The notes beneath the pieces are model-generated. The model saw only the letters and a program-made list of their open reading frames with translations, had not been told where the DNA came from and searched no databases. Below, piece after piece: positions 34,946-44,800 of a stretch of 64,000 nt of DNA (position 1 is the stretch's first letter; each line of letters begins with the position of its first letter). The stretch spans positions 62,001 to 126,000 of the forward strand of contig NZ_JAKWBE010000013.1 in assembly GCF_022513565.1 (NCBI RefSeq), in the 5' to 3' direction. Both the position numbers and the translations under genes were made by a program. The DNA is from Streptomyces gilvus. GTDB lineage: Bacteria > Actinomycetota > Actinomycetes > Streptomycetales > Streptomycetaceae.

Positions 34946-36460
34946 GTGACCACCACGACCGACCTGGTGTCGTACGAGGACGCGCTGGCGTCGTACGACC
35001 CCGTCATGGGCCTCGAGGTCCATGTCGAACTCGGCACCAGGACCAAGATGTTCTGCGGCTGTTCGACCGAGCTGGGCGCCGAGCCCAACTCGCAGACCTG
35101 CCCGACCTGCCTCGGCCTGCCCGGCTCGCTCCCGGTCGTCAACGCGACCGGCGTCGAGTCCGCGATCAAGATCGGTCTCGCGCTGAACTGCGAGATCGCC
35201 GAGTGGTGCCGTTTCGCCCGGAAGAACTACTTCTATCCGGACATGCCGAAGAACTTCCAGACCTCCCAGTACGACGAGCCGATCGCCTTCAACGGCTACC
35301 TCGACGTACAGCTGGAGGACGGCGAGACCTTCCGCGTGGAGATCGAGCGCGCCCACATGGAGGAGGACACCGGCAAGTCCACCCACGTGGGCGGCGCGAC
35401 GGGCCGTATCCACGGCGCCTCGCACTCGCTGCTGGACTACAACCGCGCCGGCATCCCGCTGATCGAGATCGTCACCAAGCCGATCGTCGGCGCCGGCGAG
35501 CGCGCTCCCGAGGTCGCCCGGGCGTACGTCCGTGAGCTGCGCGAGCTCATCCGCGCCCTCGGCGTCTCCGAGGCCCGTATGGAGATGGGCCAGATGCGCT
35601 GCGACGTGAACCTGTCGCTGCGCCCCAACGGCACCGAGAAGTTCGGCACCCGCTCCGAGACGAAGAACGTCAACTCGCTGCGGTCCGTGGAGCGCGCGGC
35701 CCGTTTCGAGATCCAGCGGCACGCGGCCGTGCTGTCCTCGGGCGGCACGATCGTGCAGGAGACCCGGCACTTCCACGAGGACACGGGGTCCACGACCTCG
35801 GGCCGCGTGAAGGAGGAGGCCGAGGACTACCGGTACTTCCCGGAGCCGGACCTGGTGCCGGTCGCTCCGTCCCGTGAGTGGGTCGAGGAGATCCGCGCGG
35901 GGCTGCCGGAGCTGCCGCTGGCCCGCCGCAACCGGCTGCTCGCCGAGTGGGGCATCTCCGCCACCGACATGCAGGCGATCCTCAACGCCGGTGCGCTGGA
36001 CGCGATCGTCGCCACGATCGACGCCGGTGCCGACGCGGCCTCCGCCCGCAAGTGGTGGATGGGCGAACTGGCGCGCAGCGCCAACGAGTCGGGCCTCTCC
36101 CTCGACGAACTCGCCATCACCCCGGCGCAGGTGGCCCGGGTCACCGAGCTGGTCGCGAAGGGTGACCTCAACGACAAGCTGGCCCGTCAGGTCATCGAGG
36201 GCGTCCTCGCGGGCGAGGGCACCCCGGACGAGGTCGTCGACAAGCGCGGTCTGAAGGTCGTCTCCGACGAGGGCGCGCTGACCGCCGCCGTCGACGAGGC
36301 CATCGCCGGCAACCCGGGCGTCGCCGACAAGATCCGCGGCGGCAAGGTGGCCGCGGCCGGCGCCCTGGTGGGCGCGGTCATGAAGGCGACCCGCGGCCAG
36401 GCGGACGCGGCCCGCGTCAAGGAGCTCATCCTCGAGAAGCTGGGCGTCAGCGAGGGCTGA
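34946..36460 (+). CDS. gatB: Asp/Glu-tRNA amidotransferase subunit B
   Basis: 504 residues, the tRNA-binding and kinase/transamidase subunit of GatCAB. Signature segments: VMGLEVHVELGTRTKMFCGC, CPTCLGLPGSLPVVN, ARKNYFYPDMPKNFQ, HMEEDTGKS, DYNRAGIPLIEIVTKP. The Zn-binding Cys pairs are C-x-C and C-x-x-C in the first two. The C-terminal YqeY-like tail domain (about 360-504, VAKGDLNDKLARQVIEGVLA) binds tRNA. GTG 34946. Last gene of the operon before a strong terminator. Confidence 0.97.
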   Translation: MTTTTDLVSYEDALASYDPVMGLEVHVELGTRTKMFCGCSTELGAEPNSQTCPTCLGLPGSLPVVNATGVESAIKIGLALNCEIAEWCRFARKNYFYPDMPKNFQTSQYDEPIAFNGYLDVQLEDGETFRVEIERAHMEEDTGKSTHVGGATGRIHGASHSLLDYNRAGIPLIEIVTKPIVGAGERAPEVARAYVRELRELIRALGVSEARMEMGQMRCDVNLSLRPNGTEKFGTRSETKNVNSLRSVERAARFEIQRHAAVLSSGGTIVQETRHFHEDTGSTTSGRVKEEAEDYRYFPEPDLVPVAPSREWVEEIRAGLPELPLARRNRLLAEWGISATDMQAILNAGALDAIVATIDAGADAASARKWWMGELARSANESGLSLDELAITPAQVARVTELVAKGDLNDKLARQVIEGVLAGEGTPDEVVDKRGLKVVSDEGALTAAVDEAIAGNPGVADKIRGGKVAAAGALVGAVMKATRGQADAARVKELILEKLGVSEG

Positions 36461-36473
36461 GGTGCGCGCGGTG

Positions 36474-36503
36474 CGGCCCCGGAGGTGTGAACCTCCGGGG
36501 CCG
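36474..36503. terminator. Bidirectional terminator after gatB
   Basis: A perfect 13-bp stem, 36474-36486 with 36491-36503, loop GTGA. It begins 13 bases after the gatB stop and ends five bases from the convergent methyltransferase stop. Confidence 0.9.
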
Positions 36504-36508
36504 TACGC

Positions 36509-37306
36509 TTATGTGCGGCGTCCCACGACCCGTACGAAGCCCAGGGTGCGGCCCTCGTCGGCCCGTACCATCTCACCGACCCGGCGGGCCATCGTGCGGT
36601 GGAACTCCTCCGGGCTCTCCTCGGCGACCACCTCGCACCACGTCAGCCAGTCGCGCCAGCCGTCCTCGAGCCAGTCGGCCGACTCGACCTCCACGGCCCC
36701 GCCGCGCGTCCAGTGGCGGCGCCACCAGCCGGCGGAGTGCCAGCACCAGAAGTCGGGCTCCCACCAGGCCCGCAGATGCTCGGGCGGCTCGGCTCCCTCC
36801 GGTTCCTCACGAAGGGCCGGTACGACGATCCCGATCCGCCCGCCGGGCTTCAACAGCCTGGTCAGCGTGGGCAGATAGAGATCGTCGGTGCCGAAGTACT
36901 GGTACGCGTCGATCGACACGATCGCGTCGAAACCGCCTTCCGCGAAGGGCAGGTCGTGCGCCTCGGCGTGCACGGGCAGCACCCGGTCGGCGAACCCGGC
37001 CTCGGCGATGCGCCGGGCGTTGTCGTCGGGGGCGACCCACAGGTCGGCCGCGGTGACCTGGGCGTGGAACTCCCGGGCCAGGAAGATCGACGTCATGGCC
37101 CGGCCGCAGCCCAGGTCGAGGACGCGCGCGCAGGGGCGCAGGGCGTCCAGGCCGAGGGCGGGGGCCAGCCATTCCAGCAGCCACAGGGCGTTGGGGCCCA
37201 TCTGGTTCTCGACGGTCCAGCGGGCGTCGTACTGGCTGCTGAGGGGGTAACGCGGGTGGGTCACACGGTCAGTGAGACGGTCGTCCGTGGTCCTGTTGTC
37301 GGACAT
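36509..37306 (-). CDS. SAM-dependent methyltransferase
   Basis: A 265-residue class I methyltransferase. SAM motif I is VLDLGCGRAMTSIFLARE; motif II-like VTAADLWV; motif III area FDAIVSIDAYQYFG; motif IV LKPGGRIGIVVPAL. An aromatic segment follows (EPDFWCWHSAGWWRRHW), perhaps in substrate binding, as in some cyclopropane-synthase-like or small-molecule methyltransferases. Substrate unknown. ATG 37306; a divergent small membrane protein starts at 37346. Confidence 0.9.
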   Translation of the reverse strand: MSDNRTTDDRLTDRVTHPRYPLSSQYDARWTVENQMGPNALWLLEWLAPALGLDALRPCARVLDLGCGRAMTSIFLAREFHAQVTAADLWVAPDDNARRIAEAGFADRVLPVHAEAHDLPFAEGGFDAIVSIDAYQYFGTDDLYLPTLTRLLKPGGRIGIVVPALREEPEGAEPPEHLRAWWEPDFWCWHSAGWWRRHWTRGGAVEVESADWLEDGWRDWLTWCEVVAEESPEEFHRTMARRVGEMVRADEGRTLGFVRVVGRRT

Positions 37307-37345
37307 CGGTGAACGGGCTCCTCATGATCCTCGTAGTGAAAGGCG

Positions 37346-37714
37346 ATGCGTAGGAGCTCGGTCGGACCTTCAAACAACGCACCCGCTTCGGTCGTCGGCG
37401 AGGAGCCGGTGACGGCTGACCAGCGGAAGCTAGCAGCTGTCCGGGCCCTCCCGCAGCCGGATTCCGCCGAGGACGCCCACCGGGCCCGCTGGACGGCGGC
37501 CACCACCGGGGTGCTGCTGGCCCTCGCCGGAGTGGCGGCCGCGGTGGTGCGGGCCATGAACGCCGCGCCGGCCCTGGTGCCGGCCGCCTACGGGCTCGGT
37601 GCGGCGGTGTGCGCGCTGGCGGGGGTGCTGGGCTCCCGGGGGCGCACCCGGTGGGCGCTGTGGCTGCTGGTCGCCGGGGCGATGGTGATGGCGCTGGGGG
37701 ACCAGTTCGACTGA
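37346..37714 (+). CDS. Small membrane protein (three helices)
   Basis: A 122-residue protein. A cytoplasmic N-terminus rich in Ala/Glu/Arg (KLAAVRALPQPDSAEDAHRA) is followed by three membrane helices: TGVLLALAGVAAAVVRAMN, LVPAAYGLGAAVCALAGVL and WALWLLVAGAMVMALGDQFD. No known domain. Start is uncertain: ATG 37346 has GAAAGG only two bases away, and GTG 37409 has AGGAG only three bases away. Confidence 0.7.
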   Translation: MRRSSVGPSNNAPASVVGEEPVTADQRKLAAVRALPQPDSAEDAHRARWTAATTGVLLALAGVAAAVVRAMNAAPALVPAAYGLGAAVCALAGVLGSRGRTRWALWLLVAGAMVMALGDQFD

Positions 37715-37906
37715 GGTGACAGAGTGTTCGTTACTGTCCTGTGATCTGCCTCCCACTCTTGTGAATAACCCCACGAATGGCGTAAACGATCACTTCTGCC
37801 TGCAAGAGTGGTCCTCGCATTGCTCATGCGTTCTTTGCGGGCTGTTCATCTCGTGAACGACTGTTCCCGGTCAAAGATCCACATACCGTCCCCTGGGAGC
37901 TCGTTC

Positions 37907-40150
37907 GTGGCAGCCCTTGCACGTTGGTGTGTCCGGCACCGCCTCGTCGCGGTCGTGGTGTGGCTCCTCGCCTTCGGCGGGGTCACCGCCGCCGCCGCGG
38001 TCACCGGCTCCGCGTACTCGAACGACTACGAGGCCTCGGGCACCGAGTCGGGCGCCGCCACCAAGCTGCTGCAGCGGGGCTTCCCGGGGCTCGGCGGGGA
38101 CAGCGACACCGTTGTCTGGCACGTGACGTCGGGCAGCGTGCGCGCCGCCGCCGTCGAACAGACCATGACCGGCGCCCTGGACAAGATCGCGGACCTGCCC
38201 GGAGTGGCCTCCGTGAGCAGCCCGTACGACGGCCAGGGCGCGGGCCGGATCAGCGCCGACGGGCACACCGCGTACGCCGCCATCACCTTCGACCACGGCG
38301 CCGAGGACATCAAGAAGTCCGAGGCCGAGGCGGTCGTGCACACCGCGAAGGCCGTGGCGGGCGACGGGCTGCAGGTCGAGCTCGGCGGCAGCGCCGTCGC
38401 GCTCACCGAGTCGGCCGGCGGCCACACCGCCGAGATCGTCGGCGTGGCCGTCGCCGCGGTCGTGCTCTTCCTCGCCTTCGGCTCGCTCGCCGCCTCCGTG
38501 CTGCCTATCGCCACCGCGCTGGTCGGCGTCGGCACCGCGTACGCCGGGATCGGGCTGCTCGGACACGCGATGACCGTCGCCGACTTCGCGCCCATGCTCG
38601 GCATGCTGATCGGGCTGGGCGTCGGCATCGACTACGCGCTGTTCATCGTCACCAGACACCGGCGCGGACTCAAACGCGGGCTGTCGGTCACCGAGGCCGT
38701 CACCAACGCCGTGGCGACCACCGGACGGGCCGTGGTCTTCGCGGGTGCCACCGTTTGCATCGCGCTGCTGGGCATGCTGATCCTGCGGCTCGGCTTCCTC
38801 AACGGCGTCGCCATCGCCGCCTCCCTGACCGTCGTCCTGACGGTCGCCGCCTCCGTCACGCTGCTGCCCGCCCTGCTGTCCCTCATCGGCATGCGCGCCC
38901 TGAGCCGGCGCGAGCGGCGGCGGCTGGCGGAGCACGGCCCCCAGCCCGAGCTGCCCACCGGGTTCGCGCACCGCTGGTCGGCGTTCGTGGAGCGCCACCC
39001 CAAGGTGCTCGGCGTCGTCGCGCTGGCCGTGATGACACTCCTCGCGCTGCCCACGCTCTCCCTCCAGCTGGGCACCTCCGACCAGGGCAACGACCCGAAA
39101 ACGTCCACCACCCGGCAGGCCTACGACCTTCTCGCCGACGGCTTCGGCCCCGGCGTCAACGGACCGCTCACCCTGGTGACGCACGTCGACGGCGCCGAGG
39201 ACAAGCTCGCCCTCGACAACCTCGACGCCACCATCCGCATCACCGAGGGCGTCGCCTCGGTGACCCCGGTCACCTACAACGGCGGCGGCGACACCGCGTA
39301 CTTCACGATCGTCCCGACGTCGGAACCGCAGTCGAAGAAGACCAGCGACCTCGTCGACCGGCTGCGCACCGAGGTGCTGCCGCGCGCCGAGACCGGCACC
39401 ACCCTCGACATCCAGGTGGGCGGTGTGACCGCGTCCTACGACGATTTCGCGGCCGTCATCGTCGGCAAGCTGCCGCTGTTCGTCGGCGTCGTCATCGGCC
39501 TTGGCTGTCTGCTGCTCCTCATGGCCTTCCGGTCCATCGGCATCCCGGTGAAGGCCGCCGCGATGAACGTCGCCGCGGTCGCCGCCGCCTTCGGCATCGT
39601 CGTGGCGATCTTCCAGTGGGGCTGGGGGAGCGAACTGCTGGGCCTCGGGCGCGCGGGCCCCATCGAGCCCTTCCTCCCGGTGATCATGGTGTCGGTCCTC
39701 TTCGGGCTCTCCATGGACTACCAGGTCTTCCTGGTCAGCCGGATGTACGAGGAGTGGCTGGAGACCGGGGACAACCGGCGGGCCGTCCGCGTCGGGCTCG
39801 CCGAGACCAGCCGGGTGATCAACTCCGCGGCCGTCATCATGATCTCGGTCTTCCTGGCCTTCGTCCTCAGCGGTGACCGCGTGATCGCGATGTTCGGCAT
39901 CGCCCTCGCCTCCGCCGTCGCCCTCGACGCCTTCGTCCTGCGCACCCTGCTCGTCCCGGCGCTCATGCACCTGCTCGGCGGCGCCAACTGGTGGCTGCCC
40001 CGCTGGCTCGACCAGCGCCTGCCCCGCATCAGCATCGAACCGCCCGAGTCCCGCGCCGCCCATGCGAGGCTGGCCGCCGCGACGGACGCCGAGGTGGCGG
40101 ACGTCCTGGCGGAGGGGGATCAGCGCGATGTACGCGATACCACTGGGTGA
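37907..40150 (+). CDS. MMPL/RND-family transporter
   Basis: A 747-residue MmpL-type exporter with two repeats of helix, large extracytoplasmic loop and five helices. TM1 is VAVVVWLLAFGGVTAAAAV; the helix bundles around 190-340 contain GLGVGIDYALFIVTRHRRGL, the proton-relay motif of this superfamily. The second half has the counterpart VLFGLSMDYQVFLVSRMYEE. Actinobacterial members export lipids or siderophore-like compounds; the substrate is unknown. I take GTG 37907 (after CTGGGAG), because upstream codons are not coding-like. The acetyltransferase start lies 23 bp inside its 3' end. Confidence 0.92.
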   Translation: MAALARWCVRHRLVAVVVWLLAFGGVTAAAAVTGSAYSNDYEASGTESGAATKLLQRGFPGLGGDSDTVVWHVTSGSVRAAAVEQTMTGALDKIADLPGVASVSSPYDGQGAGRISADGHTAYAAITFDHGAEDIKKSEAEAVVHTAKAVAGDGLQVELGGSAVALTESAGGHTAEIVGVAVAAVVLFLAFGSLAASVLPIATALVGVGTAYAGIGLLGHAMTVADFAPMLGMLIGLGVGIDYALFIVTRHRRGLKRGLSVTEAVTNAVATTGRAVVFAGATVCIALLGMLILRLGFLNGVAIAASLTVVLTVAASVTLLPALLSLIGMRALSRRERRRLAEHGPQPELPTGFAHRWSAFVERHPKVLGVVALAVMTLLALPTLSLQLGTSDQGNDPKTSTTRQAYDLLADGFGPGVNGPLTLVTHVDGAEDKLALDNLDATIRITEGVASVTPVTYNGGGDTAYFTIVPTSEPQSKKTSDLVDRLRTEVLPRAETGTTLDIQVGGVTASYDDFAAVIVGKLPLFVGVVIGLGCLLLLMAFRSIGIPVKAAAMNVAAVAAAFGIVVAIFQWGWGSELLGLGRAGPIEPFLPVIMVSVLFGLSMDYQVFLVSRMYEEWLETGDNRRAVRVGLAETSRVINSAAVIMISVFLAFVLSGDRVIAMFGIALASAVALDAFVLRTLLVPALMHLLGGANWWLPRWLDQRLPRISIEPPESRAAHARLAAATDAEVADVLAEGDQRDVRDTTG

Positions 40151-40700
40151 CGGCGCCGAACTGCGGCCGCTGGAACCCTGGCACGCCGAGGAGTTCCTGG
40201 CACACCTGGAGCGCGGCCGGGGGTTCATCGGACGCTTCATCCCCTTCGGCGCCCAGGTCGTCGACGTGGCATCCGCCCGCGAGACGCTCCAGCGCTACGC
40301 CGACCTGCGCGCCGCCGACACCGCCTCCCACCACGGGATCTGGCTCGACGGGAAACTCGTCGGCGGGGTACTCACCCTGAACTTCGACGCCGCGACCGGC
40401 AACGCCGAGGTCGGGTGCTGGCTGGAGCCCGCCGCGACCGGGCGCGGCCTGGTCACCCGGGCGATGCGGATCCTGATCGACTGGGCTGTGGAGGAGCGCG
40501 GCATCCACCGCGTCGAGTGGGTCGCCGCCTCCGGCAACGTGCCCAGCATCAACGTCGCCCGGCGCCTGGGCATGACCCGCGATGGCGTACGACGACAGGC
40601 GCACCCCTATGGTGGGGTGCGGCACGACCTCGAGGTGTGGTCGATCCTCGCCCCCGAGTGGCGTGAAGCACGCGCGCGTGCCGGACACAACGATCATTAA
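40128..40700 (+). CDS. RimJ/RimL-type N-acetyltransferase (GNAT)
   Basis: A 190-residue acetyltransferase. It begins MYAIPLGDGAELRPLEPWHA and has the GNAT acetyl-CoA loop in CWLEPAATGRGLVTRAMRIL, followed by GIHRVEWVAASGNVPSINVA, the classic N-S-x-S helix region of RimL-type enzymes. A target such as a protein N-terminus or drug is possible. ATG 40128 with GGAGGGGG upstream, overlapping the MMPL gene by 23 bp, so the two are translationally linked. Confidence 0.9.
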   Translation: MYAIPLGDGAELRPLEPWHAEEFLAHLERGRGFIGRFIPFGAQVVDVASARETLQRYADLRAADTASHHGIWLDGKLVGGVLTLNFDAATGNAEVGCWLEPAATGRGLVTRAMRILIDWAVEERGIHRVEWVAASGNVPSINVARRLGMTRDGVRRQAHPYGGVRHDLEVWSILAPEWREARARAGHNDH

Positions 40701-40726
40701 GACCCCTCTCAGAGAGCGTCCGTACG

Positions 40727-41290
40727 GTGCCAGACATGGGAACCAAGACAGTTGACGAGGCCGGCACGACCGAGGCCGCCGAAGTGAAGCGCGACGAGGA
40801 GGCGGTGGACGCCACCGAGACCGAGGCCACGGCCGAGGAGGAGCAGCCCGCAACCGACGAGGTGGCCGAGGCGGGCACCGACGAGGAGGCGGGCCCCACC
40901 GGCGTCGGCCAGGGCGCGGGCGCCGTCGTCTCCGCCGCGCTCGGCCTCGTCTCGCTGACCGGCAGCTGGATCGGTACGGTCGCCGCCGCCCGCCAGACGC
41001 TCGTGGGCCAGCTGCAGACCTCGTCCTCGGCGAGCGTCGCCAAGCAGGTCAAGGCGGTCTACGGCGACGCGTGGCAGACCAGCGCCCTGTGGGGCGGCGT
41101 CTTCGCGCTGCTCGCCCTGGTCGTCGGCGTCGTCGTCCTCGCCCGTCCCGCCTTCGGCGTCCCCGGCAAGCCGCAGGCCGCGTGGATCAAGTCGGTCGCC
41201 TGGGGCGGTGTCGCCCTCGGCGTCATCGGCCTGCTCCTGGCCGTCCTCAAGTACACCGACGTCCTGCTCGGCCTGCCCTCCGCGGGCTGA
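40727..41290 (+). CDS. Acidic membrane protein (three helices)
   Basis: A 187-residue protein with an unusual acidic, low-complexity N-terminus (about 1-60, rich in Glu, Ala and Thr such as ATETEATAEEEQPATDEVA), then a first hydrophobic segment (GAVVSAALGLVSLTGSWIG), a hydrophilic loop (QLQTSSSASVAKQVKAVYGD) and two further helices (GGVFALLALVVGVVVLARPA and GGVALGVIGLLLAVLKYTDV). No known family recognised. GTG 40727 or ATG 40736 could be the start. A 17-bp-stem terminator follows. Confidence 0.78.
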   Translation: MPDMGTKTVDEAGTTEAAEVKRDEEAVDATETEATAEEEQPATDEVAEAGTDEEAGPTGVGQGAGAVVSAALGLVSLTGSWIGTVAAARQTLVGQLQTSSSASVAKQVKAVYGDAWQTSALWGGVFALLALVVGVVVLARPAFGVPGKPQAAWIKSVAWGGVALGVIGLLLAVLKYTDVLLGLPSAG

Positions 41291-41312
41291 TTCGGCGCAG
41301 GTCCCGAGGGGT

Positions 41313-41349
41313 CTCAGACGCTCCGTAAGCACCTTACGGAGCGTCTGAG
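41313..41349 (+). terminator. Terminator after the acidic membrane protein
   Basis: A perfect 17-bp stem, 41313-41329 with 41333-41349, loop of three bases, flanked by GGGG/CCCC that can extend it. Begins 22 bases after the preceding stop. Confidence 0.88.
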
Positions 41350-41485
41350 GCCCCTTCCGCGCGTCTAAGGCCCCCGAGGCCGCCGAAGATGCGGAACTCT
41401 CCCGATGTGGCCGGCCCCCCTGGGAGACGAAGGTTGAGGCATCGCAGAAAGCGAAGCCGAAATCATCTCTCCCAAGGGACACACC

Positions 41486-41668
41486 ATGTACGAGTACGAG
41501 ATCTCGCAGCTCCGTTCCGCCGAACTGATCCGCCAGGCCGACCAGGAGCGCCTGGCGCGCGAGGCCGCCAAGAGCCGCCGGGCCGCCCGCCGCGTGGCAC
41601 GCCACGCCGCGGAGGACGAGTCCCATACCCCCCGCCTCCGCAGGCTCCGGTCGGCCCGCGCGGCATGA
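41486..41668 (+). CDS. Small basic protein (60 aa)
   Basis: A 60-residue, Arg/Ala/Glu-rich protein starting MYEYEISQLRSAELIRQADQ. It looks like one long helix with charged faces, then an Arg-rich tail (SRRAARRVARHAAEDE, RLRRLRSARAA). The AAGGGA sequence precedes the ATG. Such proteins recur near LuxR/LAL genes in Streptomyces in my memory; role unknown. Its stop overlaps an ATG (41665) in the frame of the following regulator, leaving open translational coupling. Confidence 0.68.
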   Translation: MYEYEISQLRSAELIRQADQERLAREAAKSRRAARRVARHAAEDESHTPRLRRLRSARAA

Positions 41669-41835
41669 GCCCGGTGCGCCTGGAGGGCGGCCCCGCGGGG
41701 GAGGGCCGCCCTCGAGGAAACGTGCGCAGCACCCCGCGAACGCCCTCACCGCACCTGCCCGCGGTGGGGGCCGCGGTGCGTCCGCTCCCCGTCGCCGAGG
41801 GGAAAACCGGTGCCGCCCCGTCGTACCCCCATGCG

Positions 41836-44800
41836 ATGCTCGCCCTCGTGGAGACCAGGTCCGTAAGTCGGGTGTTCGTCGGCCGAGCCGAAGAGCTCGG
41901 GACGCTGAACGACGCGCTCGCCCGTGCCGCCGCGGGCGAACCGCAGGCGCTGCTGATCGGCGGGGAGGCCGGAGTCGGCAAGACGCGGCTGATCGAGGAG
42001 TTCGCCACCGCGGCGTGCCGCGAGGGTGCGGTCGTCGCACTCGGCGGCTGTGTGGAGATCGGCGCCGACGGGCTGCCCTTCGCCCCCTTCTCCACCGCCC
42101 TGCGCGCCCTGCGCCGCGCACTGCCCGGGGAACTCGCCGCCGCGGCCGCCGGACAGGAGGAGGAACTGGCCCGCCTGCTGCCCGAACTCGGCGAGGCCTC
42201 CGGCGGCCGGCACGACGAGGAGGGCATGGCCCGCCTCTTCGAACTCACCGCCCGCCTGCTGGAGCGCGTCGCGGCCGAGCGCACCGTCGTCGTCGCCCTG
42301 GAGGACCTGCACTGGGCCGACGCCTCCACCCGCCACCTCCTGGCCTATCTCTTCCGCACCCTGCGCACCGGCCGGCTCGTCGTCCTCGCCACCTACCGCG
42401 CCGACGACATCCACCGCCGTCACCCGCTGCGCCCGCTGCTCGCCGAACTCGACCGCCTGCGCACCGTCCGCCGCGTGGAACTCGCCCGCTTCAACCGGCA
42501 GGAGGTCGGCCGCCAGATCGCCGGCATCCTCGCCGCCGAACCGGACCCCGACCAGGTCGACGCCATCTTCGAACGCTCCGACGGCAACGCCTTCTTCGTC
42601 GAGGAACTCGCCGTCGCCGCCCACGAGGGCTGCCGCACCGGCCTCACCGACTCCCTGCGCGACCTGCTCCTGGTGCGCGTCGAGGGCCTGCCCGAGAGCG
42701 CCCAGCGGGTCGCCCGGATCGTCGCCGAGGGCGGCTCCACCGTCGAGTACCGCCTCCTCGCCGCCGTCGCCCGGCTCGCCGAGGACGACCTCATCGAGGC
42801 GCTGCGGGCCGCCGTGGGCGCCAACATCCTGCTCGCCACGCCCGCCGGCGACGGCTACCGCTTCCGCCACTCCCTGGTCCGCGAGGCCGTCAGCGACGAC
42901 CTGCTGCCCGGCGAGCGCTCCCGCCTCAACCGCCGCTACGCCGAGGCCCTGGAAGCCGACCCCACCCTCGTCCCGGCCGACGAGCGCGTCATGCGCCTGG
43001 CCAGCTACTGGTACCACGCCCACGACGCCGCCAAGGCTCTGCCCGCCGTCCTGGACGCCGCCGTCGCCGCCCGCTGCCGGCACGCCTACAGCGAGCAACT
43101 GCGGCTCCTGGAACGGGCGATGGACCTGTGGGACACCGCCCCCGAGGACGTACGGGCCGCCCTGCGCCTCGGCGACTACTGCGAGGTCTACGCCCCCTGC
43201 GGCTGCGACCCGGCCACCGCCCCGCTGCACTTCCTCGACCTCATGGCCGAGGCCGCCGGCGCCGGCCGGCTCTGCGGGGAACGGGAACGCGCCCTGAAGA
43301 TCACCAAGCGCGCGCTGCACCTGCTGGAGGACGAGGACGATCCGCTGCGGGCCGCCTGGTTCTGGGTCGAGCGCTCCCATCTCGTGCAGGCGCTGGCCCG
43401 CGGCGACGGCTGGCGGGAGCTGGCCACCGCTCAGGACCTGGTGCGCGGTCTGCCGCCCTCCGAGGTGCACGCCGAGGTCCTCGCCCACGCCGCCGGCTGG
43501 GCGATGCTGCACGAACCCGGCCCCGACGCTCTCTCCGCCGCCGAACGCGCCGTGGAGTACGCGCGCATGGTCGGCGCCCGGGAGATCGAACTCAACGCCC
43601 GCCTCACCCTCGGCGGTCTCATGGTCGGCGCGGGCTCGGTCGAAGCCGGCCTTGCCGAGATGTGCGAGGTCAAGGACCGGGCCCTGGAGGAGGGCGTCGC
43701 CGACGTCGCCGGCCGGGCCTACGTGAATCTGCCCTCCGCGCTCGACGCGGTCGGCCGCACCCGGGAAGCCGTACCGCTCCTCGAGGAGGGCATTGCCTTC
43801 ACCAGGAAGTACGGCCTGCTCGACGCGGAGGCATGGGCGTGGGCCAACCTCTCCGACGCGACGTACTCCCTTGGCCTGTGGGATGCGGCCGCCGACGCGG
43901 CGGCGGGCGCCCTGCGGGTCGGGCACAGCGCGAAGCCGCAGGGCAGCGGCGCCATGTGTCTGGCGCGCCTCGCCCTCGGCCGGGGCGACCTGTCCGAGGC
44001 GACCCGCCAACTGGCCGCCGCGCGCGGTTTCCTGGGCACCCACGACCCCATGCCCCAGCACACGCTGCCGCTGTCCGGCATCGCGGTCGGCATCGCCGCC
44101 GGGGAGGGCCGCCTTCCGGACGCCCGCGCCGAACTCGCCCGCGCCCTGGACGCCGGGATGCCGCCGGGCACCCAGCGCGACGGCTGGCCCCTGCTGCTCG
44201 CCGCCGCGACCGCCGAGGCCGACGCCCGCACACTGCCCGCCGCCGCCCAGGACCGGGCCGCCGTCCTGGACCGGATCCGCGACGCGGCCAAGAAGACCAC
44301 CACCGACGCCCCCATCTGGCTCGCCCACGAGAAGTGGGTGCGGGCCGAGCTCTCCCGCGCCGAGGACGAGGACACCGCCGACACCTGGTCGGACGTGGTC
44401 ACCGCCTTCGAGTGCCTGGACCGGCCCTACGACCTCGCCCGTGTCCGCCACCGTCTCGCCGGGGCCCTGCTGCGGGACGGCGGCGAGGAGGAGCGCGACC
44501 GCGCCGCCGAACTGCTCCGCCTCGCCCACGCCGTCGCCGGCCACCTCGGCGCCCGCCCGCTCGCCGACGCCGTCACGCTGCTCGCCCAGCGCGCCCGGCT
44601 CGCCCTGCACCGCGTCCCGGACCAGCGGCCCGCCGACCCCGTCGAGGCCCTCGGACTCACCAGCCGCGAACGCGACGTCCTGCGCCTGGTCGCCGCCGGA
44701 CGCACCAACCGCCAGATCGCCGAGCAGCTCTTCATCTCCCCGAAGACGGCCAGCGTCCACGTCTCGAACATCCTGGCCAAGCTCGGCGTCTCCGGAAGGG